From positions 236,829 to 300,828 of the forward strand of contig NZ_JAPQES010000005.1 of NCBI RefSeq assembly GCF_026735165.1: 64,000 nucleotides of DNA, in the 5' to 3' direction. Origin of the DNA: Clostridium ganghwense. Its GTDB lineage: Bacteria; Bacillota; Clostridia; Clostridiales; Clostridiaceae. The notes under the pieces are model-generated. The model searched no databases. It was not told where the DNA came from and saw only the letters and a list, made by a program, of their open reading frames with translations. Positions 9,786-18,802 of this stretch are shown here, in pieces. The translations under genes were made by a program, and so were the position numbers. Every line of letters begins with the position of its first letter. Positions within the stretch are counted from its first letter, which is position 1.

Positions 9786-10394
9786 CTAATATTTTTCTTC
9801 TATTTCATATCCTTCAATAAACATTCTTTTAATTATTTTCATCAAAGCTCTTGCATCTGGCAATGCTTCATGTCTATCAAGAGTAGGAATATTTAATATA
9901 TTTAATGCTTTATCTAAAGTTAAACTTTGCTGTATATTATAAAATTTTTTAAATTCTATCGATAAATCCAAATAATCTTCTTTTAAAAATGGCATTCCTA
10001 TACTATAACTTCTACATACAGTTCTTAAAATATCATATTCTGCTTTTCCCCAAGATATCCAAATTGTTTCTTTTGGAACATATAATTTTTTTAATTCTTT
10101 AAAAGCATTATCTAAATCCATACCGTTTTCAATTTCTTTTTCTAAAAACCGATCTGCATATATACTATGTATGTGCTTATTTTTAGACTTTATATAATGT
10201 CTTGGTTTAATAATACTTTCAAATTCTATAACTTCATCCTCATCTCTAAATACTGCTCCTATTTCAACGATTTCTTGAAAATATTTCTTAGCTTTATTTT
10301 TAATACGTCTTGTAGTTATAAACTCAAAATCTATAGCTAGTAAGCTATATGGAACAAATTTCATTTCCAAGTCGTTTATAAAATAAAAACTCAT
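9786..10394 (-). CDS. DEDDh-type 3'-5' exonuclease family protein
   Basis: This 202-residue protein has the exonuclease motifs in order: Exo I AIDFEF (residues 20-25), a middle Asp in WGKAEYDI, and Exo III DRHEALPDA with the final His and Asp. It belongs to the RNase T/DNA polymerase III epsilon fold. KapD-like proteins of Bacillus have this size, but the target is unknown. The start at ATG 10394 is ten bases after GAGGGAG. It precedes rng by 32 bases and is probably co-transcribed with it. Confidence 0.85.
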   Translation of the reverse strand: MSFYFINDLEMKFVPYSLLAIDFEFITTRRIKNKAKKYFQEIVEIGAVFRDEDEVIEFESIIKPRHYIKSKNKHIHSIYADRFLEKEIENGMDLDNAFKELKKLYVPKETIWISWGKAEYDILRTVCRSYSIGMPFLKEDYLDLSIEFKKFYNIQQSLTLDKALNILNIPTLDRHEALPDARALMKIIKRMFIEGYEIEEKY

Positions 10395-10637
10395 TAAGTA
10401 TATACTCCCTCTAAAAGTGTTGCAAATTTTTCATATTACTAATTATACCCTATTTATAAATAAAGTAAAACTTTTCTTAAAAGAAGAAAATTTCTTCTAA
10501 CTAATCACTTCATAAAAACTTGCTAAGTACTATATGTAACGGTTTATATGATTATAAAATATAATGTATTAATCGCATTGAATATAACTCATTCATTACA
10601 CTAAATGGATCATTAATTATAGGAGGATTTGAATAAT

Positions 10638-11975
10638 ATGGATAATGTAGTATTAAGTTCGTATTTGAGGAATTTAGTTATTGGTATGGATACAAAGATT
10701 CCTTTAATAACTGGAGAATATGTTACTCCTATTAACTTTGATAATGCCGCTACTACTCCACCATTGTTTTCTGTTATGAGAGAAATTATGACTTTTTCTC
10801 CTTGGTACTCTTCCATTCATCGTGGGAAAGGATATAAATCAATATTGTCATCAAATTTATATGAAGAAGGTAGAAGAGTTATTAAAAAATTTGTAAATGC
10901 TGATAAATCCAAAGATATTGTTATCTATACCAAAAACACCACAGAATCTATTAATATACTTTCGTATATATTATGTGAAGAAGATAAAAAACAAATTGTT
11001 CTTTCTACCGATATGGAGCATCTTGCAAATGATTTACCTTGGAGAGATAAATTTACAGTTGATTATGTTAAAATTGATAAATGTGGAAAATTTTATATGA
11101 AAGATTTGGAGAACAAATTATTAAAATATGATGGGAAAGTAAAATTGGTTACTGTTACTGGAGCATCAAATGTAACAGGATATATAAACCCTATATATAA
11201 AATTGCAAAATTAGCACATAAATATGGAGCAAAAATTCTTGTTGATGGGGCACAACTAGTTCCTCATATGTCTGTTGATATGAAACCTTATGATTCACCA
11301 GAACATATAGATTATCTTGTGTTTTCTGCACATAAAATGTACGCTCCCTTTGGCACTGGAGTTCTTATAGGTCCTAAAGAAACTTTTGAAAAAACAGCAC
11401 CTGTTTATAAAGGTGGTGGTGATGTAAGATTAGTTTCACATCAATTTATTGAATGGGATAGTCCTCCTTCAAAGGATGAAGCTGGAACTCCTAATATTAT
11501 GGGTGTAGCTGCATTAACAGCAGCTATAAAAACACTATCTTCTATTGGAATGAATATTCTCCATGAATATGAATATAATTTAATTAATTATGCTATAAAT
11601 CAATTAAAGAACATTCCTGATATAGAATTATATTATTATGATAAAAAAGATGATAATAGAGTAAGCCTCATATCTTTTAATATTAAAGGAATACATCATA
11701 ATTTATTAGCTGTAATACTTTCTAATGAAGCTGGAATTGCTGTAAGAAATGGCCTTTTCTGTGCCCACCCTTATGTTGAAAAATTATTAAATTTAAGCAA
11801 TAAGGATTTAGAGTACTATCATAATAACCATGATGTTCCTCTTCCTGGAATGGTTAGAATTAGCTTTGGTTTATATAATAATTATAACGAAATAGACTTA
11901 TTAATAAAAATGCTTAATAAGATTGCACGAAATAAAAATTACTACAAATATAAATATAAAAATATATTATACTAA
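10638..11975 (+). CDS. Class V aminotransferase, cysteine desulfurase-like
   Basis: This is a 445-residue PLP enzyme of the NifS/SufS fold. INFDNAATTPP opens the fold, LVDGAQ (Asp203) and SAHKMYAPFG (Schiff-base Lys233) form the cofactor site, and GLFCAHPYV places Cys375 where cysteine desulfurases have the catalytic Cys. This suggests sulfur transfer from cysteine, but the exact acceptor is unknown. ATG 10638 is preferred over an in-frame TTG at 10629, which lies only two bases after AGGAGG. It is the only plus-strand gene in the 5-16 kb ribosomal/sporulation block and ends at a terminator shared with the convergent gene at 12034. Confidence 0.85.
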   Translation: MDNVVLSSYLRNLVIGMDTKIPLITGEYVTPINFDNAATTPPLFSVMREIMTFSPWYSSIHRGKGYKSILSSNLYEEGRRVIKKFVNADKSKDIVIYTKNTTESINILSYILCEEDKKQIVLSTDMEHLANDLPWRDKFTVDYVKIDKCGKFYMKDLENKLLKYDGKVKLVTVTGASNVTGYINPIYKIAKLAHKYGAKILVDGAQLVPHMSVDMKPYDSPEHIDYLVFSAHKMYAPFGTGVLIGPKETFEKTAPVYKGGGDVRLVSHQFIEWDSPPSKDEAGTPNIMGVAALTAAIKTLSSIGMNILHEYEYNLINYAINQLKNIPDIELYYYDKKDDNRVSLISFNIKGIHHNLLAVILSNEAGIAVRNGLFCAHPYVEKLLNLSNKDLEYYHNNHDVPLPGMVRISFGLYNNYNEIDLLIKMLNKIARNKNYYKYKYKNILY

Positions 11976-11983
11976 AACTATAA

Positions 11984-12028
11984 AAATCACGCTTGAAAAT
12001 AGATATTCTATATCCTTCAGCGTGATTT
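11984..12028. terminator. Terminator between convergent aminotransferase and DUF2344 genes
   Basis: AAATCACGCT (11984-11993) pairs perfectly with AGCGTGATTT (12019-12028). The T-run is better on the minus strand (TTTTT after the stem), but both convergent genes can use it. Confidence 0.8.
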
Positions 12029-12033
12029 CCCTA

Positions 12034-12744
12034 TTATTTTAAGTATTGATTAAGCGGAAGTAGCTTCTTTTCCATATAAGCAAACATATCTTGCCTCTCT
12101 ATATGAATAAAAGCTTCTTTATCTATCCCTTGAATCTTTTCCTTTATATACTCTCCAAGTAACTGAGCAGATAAATTCCCTTTACTTCCACAAGTAACTA
12201 AAGTATTTATTTCTAAAATACTTTCATTTACCTTATAATTAAATTTCTTAATTAAAGGCTTTATATTAACTTCTTTGCTGCCTTTTTTGCTTCTCTTTAT
12301 AGTATTCCACTCTTCATGTGTCATTAACTCTTTTAATTCTTTTTCTATATTCTGAGGATAAATGCACTTTAATTTCATATTATATTCTGCAGCTTCAATT
12401 GCTGCCATTGCTTGTGGTGCTTTTTTATCACCTATCTTTTCTCTAACTTTTATTACATCAACTATTTTTATTCCCATAGGTGAATTCATGTTCAATTGCT
12501 CTTTGATATAATTAGGATCTGATTCTTTGCTAAAAATTAAATCCATATATTCTCCTTTTGAATATACCCCAACAGAAAGTGGTTGAGCAATAGATAGTAT
12601 TATATGGGGATTGAATCCTTTAGAATATTCCACTGGAAGTTCTGATCTTCTAATCATCCTTTGTATAGTTCTCATTAACTCCAAGTGAGAGACATATTTT
12701 ATGTTGTCTTCCTTAGTGTACTTTATTAAATATCGCATTTTCAA
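12034..12744 (-). CDS. TIGR03936/DUF2344 family radical SAM-associated protein
   Basis: This protein of about 236 residues has the conserved RYLIKYTKEDNIKYVSHLE and SKGFNPHIILSIAQPLSVG segments of DUF2344. It nearly always follows a B12-type radical SAM gene, as here, and in other bacteria the two are fused. Function is unknown. Two starts are possible, TTG 12744 (seven bases after GAGGGG) or ATG 12738. An upstream ATG 12771 lacks a ribosome binding site. Any of these overlaps the 3' end of the radical SAM gene, which suggests coupled translation. Confidence 0.85.
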   Translation of the reverse strand: MKMRYLIKYTKEDNIKYVSHLELMRTIQRMIRRSELPVEYSKGFNPHIILSIAQPLSVGVYSKGEYMDLIFSKESDPNYIKEQLNMNSPMGIKIVDVIKVREKIGDKKAPQAMAAIEAAEYNMKLKCIYPQNIEKELKELMTHEEWNTIKRSKKGSKEVNIKPLIKKFNYKVNESILEINTLVTCGSKGNLSAQLLGEYIKEKIQGIDKEAFIHIERQDMFAYMEKKLLPLNQYLK

Positions 12745-14584
12745 AACACGTCCCCTCTTTAAAGTTTTCATTTGTATTTATTCCACAATTTTTACATCCC
12801 TGTCTACAGTCTACTGTAAGTTCTTCTTTTTTAGCTCTTTCATTTTCTCTAATTAGGAATTCTTTTGATACTCCGATATCTATAAAATCCCAAGGAAGTA
12901 TTTCATCATAGCTTCTTTCACGACAAGCATAAAAATCTCCGTCTATTCCGCACTCTTCCATAGCTTTTAACCATGTTTCAAAACTAAAATGTTCTGCCCA
13001 TCCATCAAATTTTGCGCCCATTTCAAAAGCTTTAATTATAACATCACATAATCTTCTGTCACCTCTAGCTAATATTGCCTCCATATAGCTTACAGGAGAC
13101 TCATGCCAATTATATGTAATTTGCTTACTTTTAATTTTCCCTCTTAGAAGTCTAATTTTTTCCTTTACAACCTCCATTTTATCTTGTGGAGCCCATTGGA
13201 AAGGTGTGAAAGGTTTAGGTACAAAAATTGATGTGCTTAAAGTAACCTTAAGTCCTTTTTTTCTTTCTGCTTTAGGTACACTATAATATTGTTCAACAAC
13301 CTTTTGTCCTAAATCAGCTATACCAATTATATCTTCATCTTTTTCATAAGGAAGCCCAATCATAAAGTATAATTTTATAGTTGACCATCCAGACTTGAAA
13401 GCGCTAGTTACAGACTCTAGAAGATTTTCTTCTGTAACTCCTTTATTTATTATATCTCTCATTCTTTGACTTCCTGCTTCTGGAGCAAAAGTAAGCCCTG
13501 TCTTTCTAACCTTTTGAATTTCTTTTATTAAATCTACTGAAAAAGCATCAATTCTAATTGATGGTAGTGAAACTCCTACCTTTTTATCTTTATATTTTTC
13601 TATTAATGACATTACTAAGTTTTGAATATCTGAATAGTCACAAATACTTAATGATACTAGTGAAACCTCTTCATACCCAGTAACTTTTATTAATTCATCA
13701 ACTTGCTCTAATAGTTTTTCAGTAGTTTTTTCTCTAACAGGTCTATATATCATTCCTGCCTGACAAAATCTACAACCTCTTGTACAACCTCTAAAGGTTT
13801 CAAGAGTAACTCTATCGTGAACTATTTCATTATATGGTACTAATAACTTATCTGGAAATTCAACTTCATTAAAATTATTGATTATAGCCTTTGTAACTTT
13901 TTCTGGAATATCTTCATATTTAGGCTTGAATTCTTTTATAGTTCCATCTTCGTTATAGCTAACTTCATAAAGACTCGGAATATATATTCCTCTTACTTTT
14001 ACAGATTTTCTTAAAAATTCTTTTTTACTTAATCCTTGCTTTTTACATTCCTTATACAGCTCCATTAACTCATCAAGCTGTTCTTCCCCTTCTCCTAATG
14101 CAAAAATGTCTACTATATCATAAAGTGGCTCAGGATTGTAAGCACAAGGTCCCCCACACAAAACAATAGGCTCTTCTTCGCCTCTTTGTGAGGCTCTTAT
14201 AGTTATATCAGCCATATCCAGCATATTAAGTATATTTGTATAACTCATCTCATACTGAAGAGTAAATGTTACAAAATCAAATTCTTTTAAAGAATCCTTA
14301 GTTTCTAGAGTATACATAGGTATATTATTTTCTCTCATTTGCTTTTCCATATCTGGCCATGGAGCATAAGCTCTTTCACAATAAGTATCTTCTCTTTGGT
14401 TCAATGTATGATAAAGTATTTTAGACCCTAAATGAGACATACCAACTTCATAAACATCTGGAAAGCAAAAAGCAAATCTTATATCAACGTTATTTTTATC
14501 CTTACAAAATGAATTTAACTCTCCCCCTGTATATCTGGCAGGTTTTTCAACCTTATATAGTATATCATCCGAAATTTTGTTCAT
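12713..14584 (-). CDS. B12-binding-type radical SAM protein (TIGR03960 family)
   Basis: This is a 623-residue protein. The N-terminal about 230 residues resemble a cobalamin-binding domain. The radical SAM cluster motif CxxxCxxC is at Cys267, Cys271 and Cys274 (RGCTRGCRFCQAG), followed by a TIM-barrel core. The C-terminus has an extra cysteine group, CRQGCKNCG, that could hold a second cluster. The substrate is unknown. It overlaps the DUF2344 gene, its constant partner. The start at ATG 14584 is behind TAGGAGGAAG. The block radical SAM-DUF2344-rng-rplU is a familiar clostridial gene order. Confidence 0.88.
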   Translation of the reverse strand: MNKISDDILYKVEKPARYTGGELNSFCKDKNNVDIRFAFCFPDVYEVGMSHLGSKILYHTLNQREDTYCERAYAPWPDMEKQMRENNIPMYTLETKDSLKEFDFVTFTLQYEMSYTNILNMLDMADITIRASQRGEEEPIVLCGGPCAYNPEPLYDIVDIFALGEGEEQLDELMELYKECKKQGLSKKEFLRKSVKVRGIYIPSLYEVSYNEDGTIKEFKPKYEDIPEKVTKAIINNFNEVEFPDKLLVPYNEIVHDRVTLETFRGCTRGCRFCQAGMIYRPVREKTTEKLLEQVDELIKVTGYEEVSLVSLSICDYSDIQNLVMSLIEKYKDKKVGVSLPSIRIDAFSVDLIKEIQKVRKTGLTFAPEAGSQRMRDIINKGVTEENLLESVTSAFKSGWSTIKLYFMIGLPYEKDEDIIGIADLGQKVVEQYYSVPKAERKKGLKVTLSTSIFVPKPFTPFQWAPQDKMEVVKEKIRLLRGKIKSKQITYNWHESPVSYMEAILARGDRRLCDVIIKAFEMGAKFDGWAEHFSFETWLKAMEECGIDGDFYACRERSYDEILPWDFIDIGVSKEFLIRENERAKKEELTVDCRQGCKNCGINTNENFKEGTCFENAIFNKVH

Positions 14585-14700
14585 TAAACTTCCTCCTAAG
14601 TTAGGTTACATGTTTTATACATTTCTACATTTTAACACATTACCTATAAAAATTAAATAATATATCTTTAAAAGTAACTAATTATAAATGAAGATTTCTT

Positions 14701-15648
14701 TTACTCTTCACTTGTACTTTCGTCTTTCCAATTATTCCATTCTTCCACAGTAATTTTAGCCCATTTATCCATTTTGTCTATTTCATCTGTAGCCTTTAAA
14801 TAATCTTCAATTGAAATATTTCCATATACCTTAAGCCCTTCTATAAGTTCCTCTTCATATATAATATTAATAGCTTTCATATCTTTATTTAGTATAATGA
14901 AAATATTATATTTATTCTTATCAACTATACTTAAGGCCTCTAATAAAGTTTTTTTATAATACATAGATATACTTCTATTTTCAATATATCCTCTTTTTAT
15001 AAATTTATATTTCTTTCTTATAATATCTCCCATAATTAAATAAACTATCCTTTCCTTTTCTTTATATGATGAAACTATAATAAAAACTCCAATAATTCCA
15101 ATACTTAAGTTCCTATCACCTAAAACCAACATAATTATTGAAGAAATTGTTATTAAAAAACCTATTATTAAGCTAATATTCACAGTAATTTTATTAGCTC
15201 TCTTATAAAAGGTCTTTAACGCTAAAATATCTCTTAAAATCCTCCCTCCATCAAGAGGGAAAGCTGGAATTAAATTAAAAATACTTAAAGCTAAATTACT
15301 CATATATAATAAATTTAAATAATCATTTGAAAAATTTTTATTTAAAAAATAGAAAATACCTGCCATTATTAAATTTGACAAAGGTCCACTTATAGATATT
15401 ATTAAATCCTCTTTTGGCTCAGCATCATCTAAATCTTTAAGTTTTAATACAGTACCTATAGGAAGAATTTCTATATCAAATCCTTTAAAGCCCAATTTTC
15501 TTGCAACTAAATAATGAATTAATTCATGTAAAATAACTAATAAAAAAGATACTAAAAACTTGCCTTTAAACCCTATGATTAAGAGTATAATAATATAAGG
15601 AATAAATAATTTGCTAACCTTGATTAATAAACGCCCTTGTTTTTGCAT
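14701..15648 (-). CDS. spoIVFB: SpoIVFB-type intramembrane metalloprotease (M50)
   Basis: This is a 315-residue site-2 protease. The zinc motif HELIH is at 41-45 in a hydrophobic helix, the third ligand lies in PAFPLDGGR (Asp133), and a CBS-like regulatory domain occupies about residues 205-295. In sporulating Firmicutes this protease cleaves pro-sigma-K in the mother cell; in this organism that substrate is inferred. It starts four bases after the spoIVFA stop with a weak ribosome binding site, so translation is probably coupled. The location near rplU agrees with Bacillus. Confidence 0.9.
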   Translation of the reverse strand: MQKQGRLLIKVSKLFIPYIIILLIIGFKGKFLVSFLLVILHELIHYLVARKLGFKGFDIEILPIGTVLKLKDLDDAEPKEDLIISISGPLSNLIMAGIFYFLNKNFSNDYLNLLYMSNLALSIFNLIPAFPLDGGRILRDILALKTFYKRANKITVNISLIIGFLITISSIIMLVLGDRNLSIGIIGVFIIVSSYKEKERIVYLIMGDIIRKKYKFIKRGYIENRSISMYYKKTLLEALSIVDKNKYNIFIILNKDMKAINIIYEEELIEGLKVYGNISIEDYLKATDEIDKMDKWAKITVEEWNNWKDESTSEE

Positions 15649-15651
15649 CTA

Positions 15652-16380
15652 TTATTTCTTCATTTCCACATTTTTTTCTAAATCTTTATTTTGACCCATA
15701 AATAAAACTTCAAAATGAACAGTATCTTGTGAATTATATTTTCCACTTACTCCTATAATTTCACCTTTCTTTACTTTATCTTCTTTTTTAACCATTATAT
15801 TATTTAAATTTGAATATCTTGTTTCCAATCCATCACCATGATCAATTAAAATATACTGTCCTAAATTTTCATCCTTGCCACATTCTTTTACTTTTCCATC
15901 ATAACTTGCAGTAATTCTACTGTTTTCCATTGTTTTTATATCTATTCCTTCTTGGGAGCTTTTTATTACATTTCCACGAACGGGCAAAGCAAATTTTTCC
16001 TTTATTTTATTTTTTATTGTTTCTCCACCAGTAAAGTTACTTTCTATTTTATCTATAAAATCTACAATTTTATCTTGTATATTTTTACTTGTATCCACAT
16101 GTTTAACTTGATAAATTATTTGTTTATAGTCATAATTTTTATTAACAACTCCTTTGCAGTATTTGTATGCTGCAGCTGTTTGTGGAGTAACAACTACTTT
16201 ACATATAAGTACAAAAATAAACATAGCTAGAACTCCACATAAATCTTGAATTATTTTTTTAATTATTCTATTTTTTTGGGGTTTTTTTTCTGAAATTCCA
16301 CTATAATATCCTGTACTACTGTTTCTTTTATTAACAATGGAATTATAGTAGCTTTCATATTCTGCATTAAAATTTCCCAA
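15652..16380 (-). CDS. spoIVFA: SpoIVFA-type M23-like regulator of SpoIVFB
   Basis: This is a 242-residue protein with one transmembrane helix (about residues 48-68) and a C-terminal LytM/M23 domain. The domain is degenerate: the usual HxGxDI is SQEGIDI and the usual HxHFE is TVHFEV, so zinc-binding histidines are missing. This is expected for SpoIVFA, which anchors and inhibits the SpoIVFB protease and does not cut peptidoglycan. The start is TTG 16380, seven bases after ATAGGAGGG. It forms an operon with spoIVFB. Confidence 0.87.
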   Translation of the reverse strand: MGNFNAEYESYYNSIVNKRNSSTGYYSGISEKKPQKNRIIKKIIQDLCGVLAMFIFVLICKVVVTPQTAAAYKYCKGVVNKNYDYKQIIYQVKHVDTSKNIQDKIVDFIDKIESNFTGGETIKNKIKEKFALPVRGNVIKSSQEGIDIKTMENSRITASYDGKVKECGKDENLGQYILIDHGDGLETRYSNLNNIMVKKEDKVKKGEIIGVSGKYNSQDTVHFEVLFMGQNKDLEKNVEMKK

Positions 16381-16461
16381 TTATAATCCCTCCTATAAAC
16401 TTACTACTATAATATATATTTAGAAAAAACTCTTTCTATTACATACACCCAAAAAATACAA

Positions 16462-16495
16462 AAGAACATCAATGTATATTTACGTTGATGTTCTT
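16462..16495 (-). terminator. Terminator after the hemerythrin gene
   Basis: AAGAACATCAA (16462-16472) pairs perfectly with TTGATGTTCTT (16485-16495), followed on the minus strand by a T-rich stretch. It separates the hemerythrin gene from spoIVFA. Confidence 0.8.
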
Positions 16496-16559
16496 ATTTA
16501 ATCCTGTTTTTTTACTTTTATTTACTTCTTTTTTCTTATATTAAATTTTTCACTTGCTA

Positions 16560-16973
16560 TTAGTAAACTCCTTTTTCATTTAAAAATTTCTTATAATTCA
16601 TATCAGATTTTAAGATATGCTTTTCAATCCAATCTGCTATAAACATAAGCATTTCCATACAAACTTTATATTGGTCTTCATCTATGTCTTTTTTTTTCAT
16701 AGCAATTATTTTATCTATAAAAGCCTTATGTTCTTTCTTTTGCTTTTCAAGCTCTGGATAATTGTATTGTTCCATTACCTTTTCTTCATAATTAAAATGA
16801 TATATAGTATAATTTTTCATTTCTTCTAAAGCATTCATTAGCTCATCATAGTGATCAAAATCATCCTTAAGGGAAATGATATCATATAATTTTTGACCTA
16901 ACTCAAAAAGTGTTTTGTGCTGCTTGTCAATTTCAACAATATTACAGCTATATTGTTGTTTCCATTTTAACAT
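16560..16973 (-). CDS. Bacteriohemerythrin
   Basis: This is a 137-residue single-domain hemerythrin that binds oxygen through a di-iron site. The ligand set is visible: His19 (DKQHK), His59 and Glu63 (HFNYE), His82 (KEH), His119 and Asp124 (EKHILKSD). It starts MLKWKQQYSCNIVEIDKQH at ATG 16973, seven to eight bases after GGAGGAAATAGG; the in-frame start upstream contains that site. In anaerobes such proteins are thought to bind or sense oxygen. It lies 51 bases downstream of an iron alcohol dehydrogenase. Confidence 0.92.
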   Translation of the reverse strand: MLKWKQQYSCNIVEIDKQHKTLFELGQKLYDIISLKDDFDHYDELMNALEEMKNYTIYHFNYEEKVMEQYNYPELEKQKKEHKAFIDKIIAMKKKDIDEDQYKVCMEMLMFIADWIEKHILKSDMNYKKFLNEKGVY

Positions 16974-17024
16974 CCTATTTCCTCCATACATCCCTTTTAT
17001 ATTAATGCAATATATACTAAATAT

Positions 17025-18191
17025 CTATTTTAAACTTGCTTTAAATATTTGTAGTACATCATCTTTTTTAAGTCTTTTAAAACTACCTAAAGGTCTAAAT
17101 TTAGTAGCTTTTTCTGCCATTTCTTCTAACCTTTCTTCATTTATACCTACTTCTTGTAATGTCATTGGAATTCCAAGTTGTATGAAAAATTCTTTTGTTT
17201 TCTCAATAGCTTTTTTAGCTGTATTAAACTTATTTTCCTCCATCGGTATTCCCCAAACATTTACACCATATTCTACAAATTTATCTACTGTAGATTCATC
17301 TAATACATATTCCATCCATCTTGGAGTAAGAATAGCAAGCCCAATACCATGAGTTATATCATATATAGCACTTAACTCATGTTCTATTCCGTGAGTAGCC
17401 CAATCTGTAAATTTTCCATATGTTAATAAACCATTTAAAGCAATACTTGAAGCCCACATTAAATTAGCTCTTGCCTCATAATCTTCTGGATTATTAATAG
17501 CTATTGGTCCATATTTTATACATGTCTTAATCACTGCTTCTGCTAATCTATCTTGTAAAAATGCACCTTCTGTAGGACTAAAATATTGTTCAAAAGCATG
17601 ACTCATAATATCAACTGTACCTGCTGCCGTTTGTTTAACTGGAACAGTTGCAGTATAAGAAGGATCTAGTATTGAAAATTTAGGTTTAAGAACTTCACCT
17701 GCTGTAGGTAATTTTTCTTCAGTTTCTAAATTGCTTATAACTGCATTACCATTCATTTCAGAACCTGTAGCAGCTAAAGTAAGAATTGTTCCTATTGGAA
17801 GCGCCTCTTTTATTCTTGCTTTACCTGTAAAAAAATCCCAAGGATCATTTTCATAATAACATCCTGCAGCGATTATTTTAGAGCAGTCTATTACACTTCC
17901 CCCTCCAATTGCTAATACAAAATCAATATTATTTTCTTTACATATTTTAATTCCATCTTTTACACTACTTAATCTTGGATTTGGATCTATACCTCCAAGT
18001 TCAAAAAAAGGTATATCATTATTATTTAAAATCTCAACAATTTTATCATAAACACCATTTTTCTTTATGCTGCCGCCACCATAAGTTAACAGAACTCTTG
18101 AACCATATTGTTTTATTGTCCTTGCAAGTATTTGTATTCTACCTTTACCAAAATGAATCTTTGTTGGAATGGAATAATCAAACTTTAACAT
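17025..18191 (-). CDS. bdhA: Iron-containing alcohol dehydrogenase (butanol dehydrogenase type)
   Basis: This is a 388-residue type III alcohol dehydrogenase close to the clostridial NADH-dependent butanol dehydrogenases. The NAD-binding GGGS (residues about 94-97, AIGGGSVIDCSK) and metal ligands in TVDIMSHAFEQY and WATHGIEHELSAIYDITHG are present. It would reduce butyraldehyde or other aldehydes at the end of fermentation. The start at ATG 18191 follows GAGAGGAGAAAGTAAA. The gene symbol is by family resemblance; the substrate is not proven. Confidence 0.88.
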   Translation of the reverse strand: MLKFDYSIPTKIHFGKGRIQILARTIKQYGSRVLLTYGGGSIKKNGVYDKIVEILNNNDIPFFELGGIDPNPRLSSVKDGIKICKENNIDFVLAIGGGSVIDCSKIIAAGCYYENDPWDFFTGKARIKEALPIGTILTLAATGSEMNGNAVISNLETEEKLPTAGEVLKPKFSILDPSYTATVPVKQTAAGTVDIMSHAFEQYFSPTEGAFLQDRLAEAVIKTCIKYGPIAINNPEDYEARANLMWASSIALNGLLTYGKFTDWATHGIEHELSAIYDITHGIGLAILTPRWMEYVLDESTVDKFVEYGVNVWGIPMEENKFNTAKKAIEKTKEFFIQLGIPMTLQEVGINEERLEEMAEKATKFRPLGSFKRLKKDDVLQIFKASLK

Positions 18192-18360
18192 TTTACTTTC
18201 TCCTCTCAATAAATAGTTTTATATTTTTATTTTGTATAAATCTTATACTTTCTTAACTATTTTTATTTTCTATAAATTTCACATAATTCCTTCATTTATT
18301 TTTTCTTTTTAGTAAATTACTTAATATGACTAAATCAATTACCACTTTTGACTAAAAAAT

Positions 18361-18396
18361 GTATAAAAAGCACTCTTTTACGAGTGCTCTTTATAC
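18361..18396 (-). terminator. Terminator after the DUF1858 gene
   Basis: AAGCACTC and GAGTGCT form a stem extended by GTATAAA/TTTATAC, with a T-rich tail on the minus strand. It lies about 30 bases after the DUF1858 stop. Confidence 0.85.
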
Positions 18397-18424
18397 TAAA
18401 TATTTATTAACTATCTTAAAAATT

Positions 18425-18610
18425 CTATTTATTTAATGCTTCTAGTAAAGCATTTAAGTCTAGTCCGTGAACCATTGCTGCTTCTTCTAAAGTTTCACCT
18501 TGAGCTGAAGGGCATCCAACACATCCCATTCCAAAACTCATAAGAACCTCTGCTTTTGACATATCCTGTCTAATTAATTCTCCTATAGTCATATCCTTAG
18601 TAATTTTCAT
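18425..18610 (-). CDS. DUF1858 domain protein (small CxxC protein)
   Basis: This is a 61-residue protein that is entirely one DUF1858 domain: [16 protein letters not shown], then [19 protein letters not shown] with Cys30 and Cys33 in a GCVGCP motif. Relatives are annotated as disulfide-oxidoreductase-like or hybrid-cluster-protein associated; the real role is unknown. The start at ATG 18610 is preceded by AGGAGAAATAC. It has its own terminator and appears monocistronic. Confidence 0.85.
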   Translation of the reverse strand: MKITKDMTIGELIRQDMSKAEVLMSFGMGCVGCPSAQGETLEEAAMVHGLDLNALLEALNK

Positions 18611-18741
18611 ATTGTATTTCTCCTTTTCTATTTTTATTATAAATTTTACTACCTATAATTATAATTTTACTTCAAAAATTTTTCAACTACGTACTTTTAA
18701 TATATAGTTCCCAAATTGTAAATTAAATAATATAAAAATTT

Positions 18742-18779
18742 AAAACATCTGTATTATATTAAAATATAACAGATGTTTT
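18742..18779 (-). terminator. Terminator of the cell-wall sugar operon (after murQ)
   Basis: AAAACATCTGT (18742-18752) pairs perfectly with ACAGATGTTTT (18769-18779), in an A/T-rich context on both strands. It lies 24 bases after the murQ stop. Confidence 0.85.
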
Positions 18780-18802
18780 TTATTTTTGTATATTTATTTT
18801 TA

